A stretch of DNA of 32,885 nucleotides, taken from Staphylococcus ureilyticus. GTDB taxonomy: Bacteria > Bacillota > Bacilli > Staphylococcales > Staphylococcaceae. Below are positions 15,719-25,376 of the stretch, piece after piece (position 1 is the stretch's first letter; each line of letters opens with the position of its first letter). The stretch spans positions 25,231 to 58,115 of the forward strand of contig NZ_PPRL01000049.1 in NCBI RefSeq assembly GCF_002902235.1, written 5' to 3'. The notes below the pieces were generated by a model. The model was not told where the DNA came from. It saw nothing but the letters and a program-made list of their open reading frames with translations, and made no database searches. The position numbers were made by a program, and so were the translations under genes.

Positions 15719-16267
15719 ATGTCAACGAAATATTTAGTTTATACTGCTTTAATGACTGCTATTATTGCAGTTTTAGGTTTTGTACCTGCAATACCATTAC
15801 CCATAATGCCTGTACCAATTGTGTTACAAAATATCGGTATATTTCTAGCTGCCATTTTATTAGGTCGTAAATATGGCACATTGAGTGTCGTTGTTTTATT
15901 ACTTTTAGTTGTTGCTGGATTACCATTGTTATCAGGTGGCCGTGGTGGTATTGGTGTTTTTGCAGGACCATCAGCAGGTTTTTTATTTATGTACCCTGTT
16001 ATTACATATCTTATTGGTCTTGTAAGAGACTTATATTTGAAAAAGATCAACTTTATTGTATTATTAATAACAACTGTATTGATAGGTGTCGTTTTGTTAG
16101 ATGTTGTGGGTACGATTATAATGGGACTTATTACAAATTTGCCAATTTCTAAATCAATCATGTTATCTTTTGTCTTTATGCCAGGAGATGTTATTAAAGC
16201 GCTAATTGCTAGTTTAATAGGCAATATCATGTTAAACCATAGTCGATTCAAGCAATTACTTAAGTAG
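15719..16267 (+). CDS. bioY: BioY biotin transporter substrate-binding membrane protein
   Basis: A 182-residue S-component of an ECF-type biotin transporter with about six membrane segments. Diagnostic elements are 'TALMTAIIAVLGFVPAIPLP', 'VPIVLQNIGIFLAAILLGRKYG', 'LPLLSGGRGGIGVFAGPSAGFLFMYP', and a C-terminal 'FMPGDVIKALIASLI' matching BioY's conserved Asp/Lys. It captures biotin at the membrane, with the shared EcfAA'T module encoded elsewhere. Tandem ATGs at 15716 and 15719 follow AAGGAGG; the second has the better spacing (7 bases). A biotin operator upstream supports the function independently. A GNAT acetyltransferase gene follows after about 30 bases. Confidence 0.95.
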   Translation: MSTKYLVYTALMTAIIAVLGFVPAIPLPIMPVPIVLQNIGIFLAAILLGRKYGTLSVVVLLLLVVAGLPLLSGGRGGIGVFAGPSAGFLFMYPVITYLIGLVRDLYLKKINFIVLLITTVLIGVVLLDVVGTIIMGLITNLPISKSIMLSFVFMPGDVIKALIASLIGNIMLNHSRFKQLLK

Positions 16268-16297
16268 AATTAATTGAGACAAAGAGGAGGAGAAATG

Positions 16298-17050
16298 ATG
16301 GTGAACATAACTTTGAGTAATATTTTCCAACCTGGGAATGTTTACGTTGAAGATGCATATAAAACTATTTATTTAACTCCTCAAATGCCTTTAATATTTG
16401 ATGCAAATAAATGGGTGTATAAACAAATGCCTTCAATTCAACAATGGAAAGCGGATATAGCTACACAAACTGATTTTCATAAGCAACAAAACTCTAATCA
16501 TTTAACTTTTACTTTTCCGGAAAACGTAGCATTAGACCAACAATGGTTAGGATTAATTAGCCAAGAGCAATTTGAATTAGGACTCATGGAGTTATATGCG
16601 ATTGAACCTCAAAAATTCAAAAAGTATATAGACTCTGAAGTAGAAGTTAAAGTAGTGGATGCGCATACTATAGATGATTATATTAGTGTGCATAGTCAAT
16701 TTGCAGCACCATATGGTGAGGGGTATGTTAAAGAAAGTACAAATATGATTAAAAATCAATATATTAATGATGCTAAAACACGTCTTATAGCATATAGGCA
16801 GGGTGTTCCAGCTGGTATATTAGATTTGATCATAGATGAGACAACTGTGGAAATTGATGGATTTGGTGTTTTAACATGCCATCAAAGACAAGGCGTCGGT
16901 AGTGTGATGCAAAGTTTTGCTGCAGAATTAGCCATGCCCAAACCATTGATTTTGATCGCCGATGGAGAAGATAGTGCTAAAGATATGTACGTGAAGCAAG
17001 GTTATGTTTTTATCAGTTTTTGTTATCACATTGTAAAAGAAGATATTTGA
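16298..17050 (+). CDS. GNAT-family N-acetyltransferase
   Basis: A 250-residue protein. The N-terminal half (to about residue 120) has no feature I recognise. The C-terminal half has the GNAT fold, with strands 'RLIAYRQGVPAGILDLII' and 'VEIDGFGVLTCHQRQGVGSVMQSF'; RQGVGS is the acetyl-CoA-binding Q/R-x-x-G-x-G/A motif. A final 'AKDMYVKQGYVFISFCYHIV' is the usual closing segment. Tandem ATGs at 16295 and 16298 follow AGGAGG; the second has 7-base spacing. It is downstream of bioY and probably co-transcribed, ending at the terminator at 17108-17143. Substrate is unknown. Confidence 0.85.
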   Translation: MVNITLSNIFQPGNVYVEDAYKTIYLTPQMPLIFDANKWVYKQMPSIQQWKADIATQTDFHKQQNSNHLTFTFPENVALDQQWLGLISQEQFELGLMELYAIEPQKFKKYIDSEVEVKVVDAHTIDDYISVHSQFAAPYGEGYVKESTNMIKNQYINDAKTRLIAYRQGVPAGILDLIIDETTVEIDGFGVLTCHQRQGVGSVMQSFAAELAMPKPLILIADGEDSAKDMYVKQGYVFISFCYHIVKEDI

Positions 17051-17107
17051 AAAAGCCTCATTTTTACTTTAATTAAAAAATATGCTCGCAACGTGAGCGT
17101 ACTATAC

Positions 17108-17143
17108 TGTCGACAAAGCCATTAACTTTGTCGACATTTTTTT
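17108..17143 (+). terminator. Terminator of the bioY-GNAT unit
   Basis: TGTCGACAAAG (17108-17118) pairs with CTTTGTCGACA (17126-17136), then a T-run. A smaller GCTCGC/GTGAGC hairpin precedes it at 17083-17097. Confidence 0.88.
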
Positions 17144-17293
17144 ATGCATATTTTCTGAAGGTACTGTTTTATGGTGTAATATTTGGCTGATGTTTTTTGT
17201 AAGTATTAGCGCTAACCCACATCCAACATTAAAAACATTATTATTTTTGAATGAGTGTAGATACTTTTATCAAAGTGCATCATTTAATAGATA
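17144..17293. other. Intergenic stretch between convergent genes
   Basis: Only a 34-codon frame without a ribosome site is present; no regulatory consensus recognised. Confidence 0.45.
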
Positions 17294-17332
17294 AAAAAAC
17301 AAACCTCAGGTGAATCATCACTTAAGATTTGT
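17293..17332 (-). terminator. Terminator of fdhD
   Basis: ACAAACCTCAGGTGA (17299-17313) can pair with TCACTTAAGATTTGT (17318-17332) with G-U pairs. On the minus strand a T-run of seven follows (17298-17292). It lies 43 bases past the fdhD stop. Confidence 0.7.
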
Positions 17333-17374
17333 CTTTAATTTGGTATTTTTATGATGTAAAGGGCGTTTAACACA

Positions 17375-18163
17375 TTATGATATTATGCGCTCTGGATGGC
17401 TATAAACATTAAAATTACCATCCCGAATAAAACCAATTGCTGTAATATTTAAATCATTGGCAAGTGTTACAGCTAATGTGGTTGGCGCGGATTTAGATAA
17501 AATCACACCAACGCCAATTTTCGCAGCTTTAATAAGGATTTCGGAAGATATACGCCCACTAAATATTAATACTTTATCTCGCACAGGTATATGATGTTGT
17601 ATGCAATAACCATAAAGTTTATCTAAGGCATTATGTCTACCTATATCTTGTCTATGTTCAAAAAATGCCTCTCCATCACTGATGGCAGCATTATGCAATC
17701 CACCAGTTTGTTTGAAAATTTTACTTGCACTTTGTAAACGTGTCATCATGTTAAGGACTTGGTGAGGGGTGAGTTTAATTTTAGACATTGATGTTTTAGC
17801 TATTGCAGCATCATTGTGGAAATAAAATTCACGACTCTTACCACAGCAAGATGCAATCATCCGTTTAGTAGAATATTCAAACCGGTCATTTAGTGATTTG
17901 GTTAATTCGACATGTGCAAAGCCTTTACTATCATCAATTTGGATTGATTTCAAATCATCACTTTTTAAAATAGCACCTTCTGAAGCTAAAAAACCTAGGA
18001 CTAATTCTTTCATATGATTTGGACTGCAAATGACCGTTGCAAATTCTTCACCATTGACCATAATCGTCAGTGGGAATTCTGTGACATAGTGATCTGTTGT
18101 TTCAATAAGTTTACCTTCTTCATATCTAACAATTTGTTGGTTTGTTAAAACATCTTCGTTCAT
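17375..18163 (-). CDS. fdhD: FdhD, formate dehydrogenase accessory sulfurtransferase
   Basis: A 262-residue FdhD protein. Family motifs include 'FPLTIMVNGEEFATVICSPNH', 'LVLGFLASEGAI', 'QTGGLHNAAI', 'RQDIGRHNALDKLYG' and 'FSGRISSEILIKAA'. FdhD moves sulfur from a cysteine desulfurase to the molybdenum cofactor of formate dehydrogenase. The expected active-site loop reads 'ASCCGKSREF' (Cys106, Cys107), with adjacent cysteines rather than the CxxC of the E. coli protein. The start has a GGGGGG ribosome site. It belongs functionally with the Mo-cofactor genes at 23230-32677 but is separated from them by the gal cluster. Confidence 0.95.
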   Translation of the reverse strand: MNEDVLTNQQIVRYEEGKLIETTDHYVTEFPLTIMVNGEEFATVICSPNHMKELVLGFLASEGAILKSDDLKSIQIDDSKGFAHVELTKSLNDRFEYSTKRMIASCCGKSREFYFHNDAAIAKTSMSKIKLTPHQVLNMMTRLQSASKIFKQTGGLHNAAISDGEAFFEHRQDIGRHNALDKLYGYCIQHHIPVRDKVLIFSGRISSEILIKAAKIGVGVILSKSAPTTLAVTLANDLNITAIGFIRDGNFNVYSHPERIIS

Positions 18164-18286
18164 AGTATTTATCCCCCCAGTTCCTATTCACTATCTATTT
18201 TAGCGTATTTTTTGTTGCAAAAAAATAAATTGCATTTATATCCAAAAGCTTAACTGCAATATTTGTTTGATATATACCAAACTTAG

Positions 18287-18306
18287 AAGTAAACTTATAG
18301 TAAACA
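18287..18306 (+). promoter_or_regulatory. Candidate GalR operator before galR
   Basis: AAGTAAACTT (18287-18296) and TAGTAAACA (18298-18306) are the same two elements seen before galK (19367-19384), in reversed order. Their place just before the ribosome site predicts autoregulation. A near-palindrome, GTTTGATATATACCAAAC, lies further upstream around 18264-18281. Confidence 0.55.
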
Positions 18307-18315
18307 CAATAGTGA

Positions 18316-19347
<1,032 letters not shown>

Positions 19348-19353
19348 AGTGTA

Positions 19354-19400
19354 TTGACAAAACATTTAGTAAACAAGTAAACTTTATTTAAGTTTACTAA
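19354..19400 (+). promoter_or_regulatory. galK promoter and GalR operator
   Basis: TTGACA lies at 19354-19359, with a weak TAAACT 18 bases later. Overlapping it are TAGTAAACA (19367-19375) and the perfect inverted repeat AGTAAACTT (19376-19384), TATTT, AAGTTTACT (19390-19398); TTAGTAAAC/GTTTACTAA form an outer pair. A bound repressor would cover the -10 and start. The inner repeat followed by GGGTTTTTATTTTT could also fold as an attenuator or terminator for galR. Confidence 0.65.
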
Positions 19401-19446
19401 GGGTTTTTATTTTTGTGTATATCGATTTTTAAAGGAGCGGGATGTT

Positions 19447-20607
19447 ATGTTAGAAGCTATGCGCGAGAAATTCGAAAGTTTATTTGACGTAAAGCCTGAA
19501 GTGAGTGCATTTGCACCAGGAAGAATTAACTTAATAGGAGAACATACTGATTATAATGGGGGGTATGTGTTTCCAGCAGCAATTGAATTAGGAACGTATG
19601 GTTTAGCTGTTAAACGAGAAGATAAATTGGTTCGCCTATATTCTAATAATTTTGAAACGGTTGGTATGATTTCTTTCGACTTAGAACATTTAGATTTTCA
19701 TAAAGAGCATGATTGGGCGAATTATCCGAAAGGTGTTATTAAATATTTAGTAGAAGCTTTTTCAGAAATTAATCAAGGCTTTGATATTTTGGTAGAAGGT
19801 AATATTCCAAACGGCGCGAGCCTTTCATCTTCTGCATCAATCGAATTACTAACTGGTTGGTTGGTAAAGCAGTTATTTAACTTGAATTTAGAGAGATTAG
19901 AACTTATTAAGATAGGGCAACGTACTGAAAATCAATTTATGGGTGTCAACTCAGGGATTATGGATCAATTCATTATAGGTATGGGGAAAGCAGAACATGC
20001 CATATTACTAGATACTGCAACGTTAGATTATGAATATGTACCTGCTAAGTTTGGAGACTATGTCATATCCATCATGAATACCAATAAACGTCGCTCATTA
20101 ACTGAAAGTAAATATAATGAACGGAGAAGTGAATGTGAATCTGCACTGTCATCATTACAACAAAAATTAAATATTGAGTCTTTAGGTGAATTAACAATGG
20201 AACAATTTGAAAAACATCAAATGCTTATTAAAGATGATGTGAAACGCAAAAGAGCAAAACACGCTGTTTCAGAGAATGAACGTACGAAACTTGCTTATCA
20301 AGCATTATCTGTTAATGATTTTGAAAAATTTGGCCATTTATTAAATGATTCGCACGCCTCATTAAAAGATGATTATGAAGTAACAGGTATTGAGCTTGAT
20401 ACATTGGCGGAAACTGCGCAACAAGTGGAAGGCGTACTCGGTGCAAGAATGACTGGTGCTGGCTTTGCAGGATGTGCAATTGCTTTAGTGCACAAAAATC
20501 AAATTCAAGCACTAGAAGATGAAGTCTCAAATAAATATATAGAAAAAATCGGCTATGAGCCATCGTTTTATCATGTGGGCATTAGTGATGGTGTAAAAAT
20601 AATTTAA
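19447..20607 (+). CDS. galK: Galactokinase
   Basis: A 386-residue GHMP kinase. The galactokinase signature GRINLIGEHTDYNGG lies at residues 25-39, the phosphate loop PNGASLSSSAS at 121-131, the catalytic aspartate region NSGIMDQ at 168-174 (Asp173), and the third motif GARMTGAGFAGC near the C-terminus. It phosphorylates galactose to galactose-1-phosphate with ATP in the cytoplasm. The start has AAAGGAGCGGGA upstream. It is the first structural gene after galR, with galE 29 bases downstream. Confidence 0.97.
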   Translation: MLEAMREKFESLFDVKPEVSAFAPGRINLIGEHTDYNGGYVFPAAIELGTYGLAVKREDKLVRLYSNNFETVGMISFDLEHLDFHKEHDWANYPKGVIKYLVEAFSEINQGFDILVEGNIPNGASLSSSASIELLTGWLVKQLFNLNLERLELIKIGQRTENQFMGVNSGIMDQFIIGMGKAEHAILLDTATLDYEYVPAKFGDYVISIMNTNKRRSLTESKYNERRSECESALSSLQQKLNIESLGELTMEQFEKHQMLIKDDVKRKRAKHAVSENERTKLAYQALSVNDFEKFGHLLNDSHASLKDDYEVTGIELDTLAETAQQVEGVLGARMTGAGFAGCAIALVHKNQIQALEDEVSNKYIEKIGYEPSFYHVGISDGVKII

Positions 20608-20636
20608 AATAAATTTGAAAAAGAAAGGATTTTTCC

Positions 20637-21629
20637 ATGAGCGTATTAGTATTAGGTGGCGCAGGTTATATTGGAAGCCATGCCGTAGACCAATTAATTC
20701 ATAGAGGCTATGATGTTGTAGTTGTAGATAATTTAGGCACTGGACATAAAGCAGCAATACACAATAAAGCGAAATTTTACGAAGGTGATATTCGTGATAA
20801 AGCATTTTTAGAAAATGTATTTAATAGTGAAAATATTGAAGGTGTATTTCATTTTTGCGCATACTCATTAGTTGGTGAATCTGTAGAGAAACCATTAACA
20901 TATTTTAATAATAATGTTAATGGTCTACAAGTATTGTTAGAAGTGATGTATAACCATGATGTCATGCATATTGTTTTCTCATCAACAGCAGCTGTATATG
21001 GTGAACCTGACTCTGTGCCAATTACAGAAAATGATTCTAAAACACCAACAAGTCCTTATGGTGAAAGTAAATTAATGATGGAAAAAATGATGCATTGGTG
21101 TCATGAAGCATATGGTGTGAATTTTGCTGCACTCCGATACTTTAATGTTGCAGGCGCTAAAGAAAACGGCATAATAGGGGAAGATCATAGACCTGAAACA
21201 CATTTAATCCCAATTGTATTACAAGTAGCGTTAGGGCAAAGAGATGAACTAACTGTTTTTGGTGATGATTATGATACGGAAGATGGCTCTTGCATACGAG
21301 ATTATTTACATGTCGTTGATTTAATAGATGCGCATATTTTAGCGTTTCAACATTTAAAAAATGGTGGAGAATCAGGTGCGTTTAACTTAGGTAGTAGCCA
21401 AGGTTATTCAGTGTTTGAAATTTTAGAAGCAGCAAGAAAAGTCACAGGTAAAACAATAAACGCAGTTGTGGGTGAAAGAAGAGCTGGAGATCCTAGCAAA
21501 TTAATTGCATCAAGTAATAAAGCACAGGAAGTATTAGGATGGAAACCTAAACATGATGATATACACGATATTATTGGTTCTGCTTGGCAATGGCATGAAA
21601 AGCACCCTAACGGATATCAGGAGGTATAA
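20637..21629 (+). CDS. galE: UDP-glucose 4-epimerase
   Basis: A 330-residue short-chain dehydrogenase-type epimerase. The NAD-binding GGAGYIGSH is at residues 7-15. The catalytic triad region 'SSTAAVYGEP' is followed by Y141GESK145. Later motifs 'ALRYFNVAGA' and 'DYLHVVDL' are those of GalE. It interconverts UDP-galactose and UDP-glucose, closing the Leloir cycle. It follows galK and precedes galT by 3 bases, so all three are one transcript. Confidence 0.97.
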   Translation: MSVLVLGGAGYIGSHAVDQLIHRGYDVVVVDNLGTGHKAAIHNKAKFYEGDIRDKAFLENVFNSENIEGVFHFCAYSLVGESVEKPLTYFNNNVNGLQVLLEVMYNHDVMHIVFSSTAAVYGEPDSVPITENDSKTPTSPYGESKLMMEKMMHWCHEAYGVNFAALRYFNVAGAKENGIIGEDHRPETHLIPIVLQVALGQRDELTVFGDDYDTEDGSCIRDYLHVVDLIDAHILAFQHLKNGGESGAFNLGSSQGYSVFEILEAARKVTGKTINAVVGERRAGDPSKLIASSNKAQEVLGWKPKHDDIHDIIGSAWQWHEKHPNGYQEV

Positions 21630-21632
21630 TGG

Positions 21633-23126
21633 ATGTTATTGAATCACTACGCTGTCCAACTATTTGTATCTCACGCTATAGCATATGGAGATTATGAAGT
21701 GGAAGATGCCATTTATATTCAAAATAGATTAATGAGTATTTTAAATGCTTCAGGTATAGAGAACACAACATCTTCCAAATTTAATTCTGAGACTACAGCA
21801 CTTGAGATAACGCAATATTGGATTCAAGAAGCAATCAATGCGAAATGTATAGATGACGCTTTATATAGCAAAGAAATCATTGAAGCACAAATCTTAGATT
21901 TAATCACACCACGACCATCTGTACTGAACCATAAGTTTTATGAATTATATCAACAGAGTCCAAAGAAAGCGACAGACTATTTTTATAACATAACCAAACG
22001 CAATCATTATGTGAAAGAAGATGCAATTGCGCATAATATAAATTTCAACACAGCAAGTGAGTATGGTGATATGGAAATAACAATCAATTTATCCAAACCA
22101 GAAAAAGATGCTAAACAAATTGCCAAAGCGAAAGAAGCGCCTGCAACAGATTATCCTAAATGTGCACTATGCATGGAAAACGAAGGTTTTAAAGGGTCTG
22201 TAATACAAGCAGCGAGAACAAATCACCGTATCATCAGATTGAACTTAGGACAAGAACAATGGGGATTTCAATATTCTCCATATGCCTATTTCAAAGAACA
22301 TAGTATTGTGTTATCTCAATCACATGTTCCTATGAAGATAGATAAGCAAACATTTGTACAACTGTTGGATTTTGTAGATAAATTTCCGCATTATTTTATT
22401 GGTTCAAATGCAGATATTCCGCTTGTTGGCGGTTCAATATTGACACACAATCATTATCAATCGGGTAGACACACATTTCCGATGGATAATGCTAAGGAAA
22501 TGAACAATTTTAACTTAAAACAATTTTCAACAGTAACGGCTTCTACATTGTATTGGCCTATGAGTGTTATTCGTTTGAAAAGCGAAGATAAAAATGATTT
22601 GGTGGCAGCGGCAGAATTTATTAGAAAAGCATGGAATAGTTATTCAGATGAAACTGTAGATATAAGAGCATACAGTAAAAATGGTGAGCGTCATCATACT
22701 GTAACGCCGATTGCCCGTTATAGGGAACAACAATATGAACTTGATATTGTTTTAAGAGACAATCAAACATCGGAACAATATCCAGATGGTATATTTCATC
22801 CCCATCAAGACGTTCAACATATCAAGAAAGAAAACATTGGATTAATAGAAGTAATGGGGACTGCCATTTTGCCTGGTAGATTAAAACAAGAATTACAACA
22901 GGTTAAAGCATTTTTATTAGGTGAACAACAACAAGTGCCAAGCATACATCAACCATGGGCAGAAGACATGACACAACGATATGATATTCATGAGAAAAAC
23001 GTAAATGAAATTATTGAAAAAGAACTTGGTTTCAAATTCAAACGTGTACTTGAAGACGCAGGTGTATTTAAAAACACATCACAAGGCCAAAGTGCATTTA
23101 AAACATTTATAGCATCTTTACAATAA
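21633..23126 (+). CDS. galT: Galactose-1-phosphate uridylyltransferase, type 2
   Basis: A 497-residue GalT of the longer type found in Firmicutes, distinct from the roughly 350-residue E. coli type. Recognisable segments are 'YPKCALCMENEGFKGS', 'EHSIVLSQSHVPMKID', 'VGGSILTHNHYQSGRHTFPM' and 'IFHPHQDVQHIKKENIGLIEVMGTAILPGRL'. It exchanges UMP between UDP-glucose and galactose-1-phosphate. The ATG at 21633 has AGGAGG 8 bases upstream; another ATG overlapping the galE stop opens only a short frame. It ends the gal operon. Confidence 0.95.
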   Translation: MLLNHYAVQLFVSHAIAYGDYEVEDAIYIQNRLMSILNASGIENTTSSKFNSETTALEITQYWIQEAINAKCIDDALYSKEIIEAQILDLITPRPSVLNHKFYELYQQSPKKATDYFYNITKRNHYVKEDAIAHNINFNTASEYGDMEITINLSKPEKDAKQIAKAKEAPATDYPKCALCMENEGFKGSVIQAARTNHRIIRLNLGQEQWGFQYSPYAYFKEHSIVLSQSHVPMKIDKQTFVQLLDFVDKFPHYFIGSNADIPLVGGSILTHNHYQSGRHTFPMDNAKEMNNFNLKQFSTVTASTLYWPMSVIRLKSEDKNDLVAAAEFIRKAWNSYSDETVDIRAYSKNGERHHTVTPIARYREQQYELDIVLRDNQTSEQYPDGIFHPHQDVQHIKKENIGLIEVMGTAILPGRLKQELQQVKAFLLGEQQQVPSIHQPWAEDMTQRYDIHEKNVNEIIEKELGFKFKRVLEDAGVFKNTSQGQSAFKTFIASLQ

Positions 23127-23140
23127 ATATTTTGAAAATT

Positions 23141-23186
23141 GAGCTATACGAAGTACCTTTTACTTTTGTATACGCTCTTTTTTTTT
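23141..23186 (+). terminator. Terminator of the gal operon
   Basis: GAGCTATAC at 23141-23149 pairs with GTATACGCTC at 23168-23177 with one bulged base, followed by nine T residues. It starts 15 bases past galT. Confidence 0.85.
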
Positions 23187-23229
23187 GAAATAAATAGGCA
23201 TATAATTATATGAAAAAGGAGACAATCAA

Positions 23230-24015
23230 ATGAAAAACACTTGGAAATTTTTAATGATTGCAACGATTATGGCATGTATATTAATAACTGGATGCTCTAA
23301 TAGCGATAAGAAGCAGAGTGAAAAAGATGCTAGCACTCAGGATGATCATAAGAAAGAAATACATATTTCAGCTGCAGCAAGTTTAACAGATGTCACTAAA
23401 GATTTAGAACGAGCATTTAACAAAAAACATAAAAATGCTAAAATCACCTTTAATTATGGTGGGTCAGGCGCATTGAGACAACAAATAGAAAAAGGGGCAC
23501 CTGTAGATGTATTTATGTCTGCAAATACAAAAGATGTAGATGCTTTAGGTAAGCAAGCTCAAAATAAATATGAATACGCACAAAATGACTTAGTGCTTAT
23601 AGGTGAAGATAATAGTACATATAAGAATGTGTCTGATTTAAAACAAGGTGAAAAATTAGCTATCGGCGAGACTAAATCTGTGCCTGCAGGGAAATATGCT
23701 GAGCAATACTTAAAAGATCATCAATTGTATGATGATGTTAAACCGCATTTAGTTTTTGCAAAAGACGTGCGACAAGTATTAAATTATGTTGAAAAAGGTA
23801 ATGCTCAATTAGGTTATGTTTATAAAACAGATTTATATCAAAGTCAAAAAAATGGTGATAGTAACGTAAAAGAAATTCAAACCGCTAAATTAAAACAGCC
23901 AATCACATATAAGTCAGCGACAGTTTCAGATAAAAAATTAGCAACAGCGTGGATTGAATTTTTAAAAACAGATGAAGCGCAAGAAATTTTAAAAAAATAT
24001 AAATTTAAAGTATAG
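23230..24015 (+). CDS. modA: ModA, molybdate-binding lipoprotein
   Basis: A 261-residue ModA. A lipoprotein signal ends in ITGC (Cys22), so it is anchored outside the membrane. Family features are 'ISAAASLTDVTKDLERAF', 'ITFNYGGSGALRQQIEKGAPVDVFMSAN', 'NDLVLIGEDNS' and 'YVYKTDLY', the oxyanion-binding loops of ModA. It captures molybdate for ModBC. The first of three genes; a TATAAT lies 25 bases upstream without a clear -35, probably reading from just beyond the gal terminator. Confidence 0.95.
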   Translation: MKNTWKFLMIATIMACILITGCSNSDKKQSEKDASTQDDHKKEIHISAAASLTDVTKDLERAFNKKHKNAKITFNYGGSGALRQQIEKGAPVDVFMSANTKDVDALGKQAQNKYEYAQNDLVLIGEDNSTYKNVSDLKQGEKLAIGETKSVPAGKYAEQYLKDHQLYDDVKPHLVFAKDVRQVLNYVEKGNAQLGYVYKTDLYQSQKNGDSNVKEIQTAKLKQPITYKSATVSDKKLATAWIEFLKTDEAQEILKKYKFKV

Positions 24016-24027
24016 GGGGTAGCAGAA

Positions 24028-24699
24028 ATGCCAGATGTCACGCCGTTTTGGATATCATTAAGGGTTGCAATTATCAGTACGATTATCGTTACGATACTAG
24101 GTGTTTTTATATCAAGATGGTTGTATAAGCGTCGTGGCTTTATAACGAGACTTTTAGAAAGTTTCATTGTCTTACCAATTGTGTTACCACCGACAGTGAT
24201 GGGTTTTATTTTACTGATTGTATTTTCACCACATAGTGTGGTTGGAAGATTTTTTAGCGATGTATTACATTTGCCAGTTGTATTTACTTTAACTGGTGCC
24301 ATAATAGCCTCCATCATTGTCAGCTTTCCGCTGATGTATCAGCATACTGTACAAGGATTTAGGAGTATAGATCCTAAAATGTTGAATACTGCAAGAACGA
24401 TGGGTGCAAGTGAAAATAAAATTTTTATGAAATTAGTTTTACCGTTATCTAAGCGCTCAATACTTGCTGGTGTAATGATGAGTTTTGCACGGGCAATTGG
24501 AGAATTTGGTGCTACGTTAATGGTAGCAGGTTATATTCCTAATAAAACTAACACGTTACCTTTAGAAATATATTTTTTAGTAGAGCAGGGAAAAGAGAAT
24601 CAAGCATGGTTATGGGTGATTGTATTAGTTGCATTTGCTATCACTGTAATTGGTACAATCAATCTATTGAATAAAGATGGTTATTGGGAGGTTCGTTAA
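24028..24699 (+). CDS. modB: ModB, molybdate ABC transporter permease
   Basis: A 223-residue permease with five or six membrane segments. The 'FIVLPIVLPPTVMGFILLIVF' stretch and the ATPase-coupling loop 'DPKMLNTARTMGASENKIFMKLVLPLS' are characteristic of ModB. It forms the molybdate channel. It begins 12 bases after modA and overlaps modC by one base (TAATG). Confidence 0.95.
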   Translation: MPDVTPFWISLRVAIISTIIVTILGVFISRWLYKRRGFITRLLESFIVLPIVLPPTVMGFILLIVFSPHSVVGRFFSDVLHLPVVFTLTGAIIASIIVSFPLMYQHTVQGFRSIDPKMLNTARTMGASENKIFMKLVLPLSKRSILAGVMMSFARAIGEFGATLMVAGYIPNKTNTLPLEIYFLVEQGKENQAWLWVIVLVAFAITVIGTINLLNKDGYWEVR

Positions 24700-25304
24700 T
24701 GCTTAATATATCTTTGAATCATCTTTTAAATAGTACACAATTACATGTAAAAATAGATGATACTACACCTAAAATTTATGCCATTAAAGGACCTTCAGGC
24801 ATAGGTAAAACAACAATTTTAAATATGCTTGCTGGTCTACAGCAACCAGACCAAGCGTTTATACAGATTAACGACCATATATTGACAGATACTACTTCAA
24901 ATATTGATGTAAAAATTCAAAAACGCAATATCGGTTATTTATTTCAAGATTATCAATTATTTCCAAATATGACTGTATTTCAAAACATCACTTTTATGAC
25001 ACAGTATTCACAGCATATAGACAATTTGATGAATCAATTAAACATTGTTCACTTAAAAGATAAATTTCCAATACGCTTATCTGGTGGTGAATCCCAACGT
25101 GTTGCATTAGCTAGAACATTAAGTACTAAACCAGACTTGATGTTACTAGATGAGCCGTTTTCTAGTTTAGATGATACAACAAAAGCAGAAAGTATTTTGT
25201 TAGTAAAACGAATCTTTAAATTATGGAATATACCTATTATTTTTGTTACTCATTCTCAATATGAAGCAGAAGTACTGGCACATGAAATTATTAATATCGG
25301 ATGA
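24699..25304 (+). CDS. modC: ModC, molybdate ABC transporter ATPase (short form)
   Basis: A 201-residue ABC ATPase. Walker A GPSGIGKT is at residues 31-38, signature LSGGESQR at 127-134, Walker B LMLLDEP at 147-153, and H-loop 'VTHSQ' near 189. E. coli ModC is about 350 residues because it carries a C-terminal molybdate-binding TOBE (Mop) domain; this protein ends right after the ATPase fold. Its ATG at 24699 overlaps the modB stop, with GGGAGG upstream; an in-frame upstream TTG at 24684 is inside modB and less likely. Confidence 0.93.
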   Translation: MLNISLNHLLNSTQLHVKIDDTTPKIYAIKGPSGIGKTTILNMLAGLQQPDQAFIQINDHILTDTTSNIDVKIQKRNIGYLFQDYQLFPNMTVFQNITFMTQYSQHIDNLMNQLNIVHLKDKFPIRLSGGESQRVALARTLSTKPDLMLLDEPFSSLDDTTKAESILLVKRIFKLWNIPIIFVTHSQYEAEVLAHEIINIG

Positions 25305-25376
25305 TATGCAACTATAATTTATGAGAGGTTGCGTAAGAATTATGATCACATTTATAAATAAGTAGGGGGTGATCCA

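Noticed and set aside
15739..16251. 170-codon minus-strand frame opposite bioY
   Set aside because: It is the antisense of BioY; composition (Ile/Thr/Lys/Pro-rich) reflects the complement of membrane codons, and the plus frame has operator, promoter and family motifs.
17192..17296. 34-codon plus-strand frame in the gap before fdhD
   Set aside because: No ribosome site, no hydrophobic or other pattern, and it runs into the fdhD terminator.
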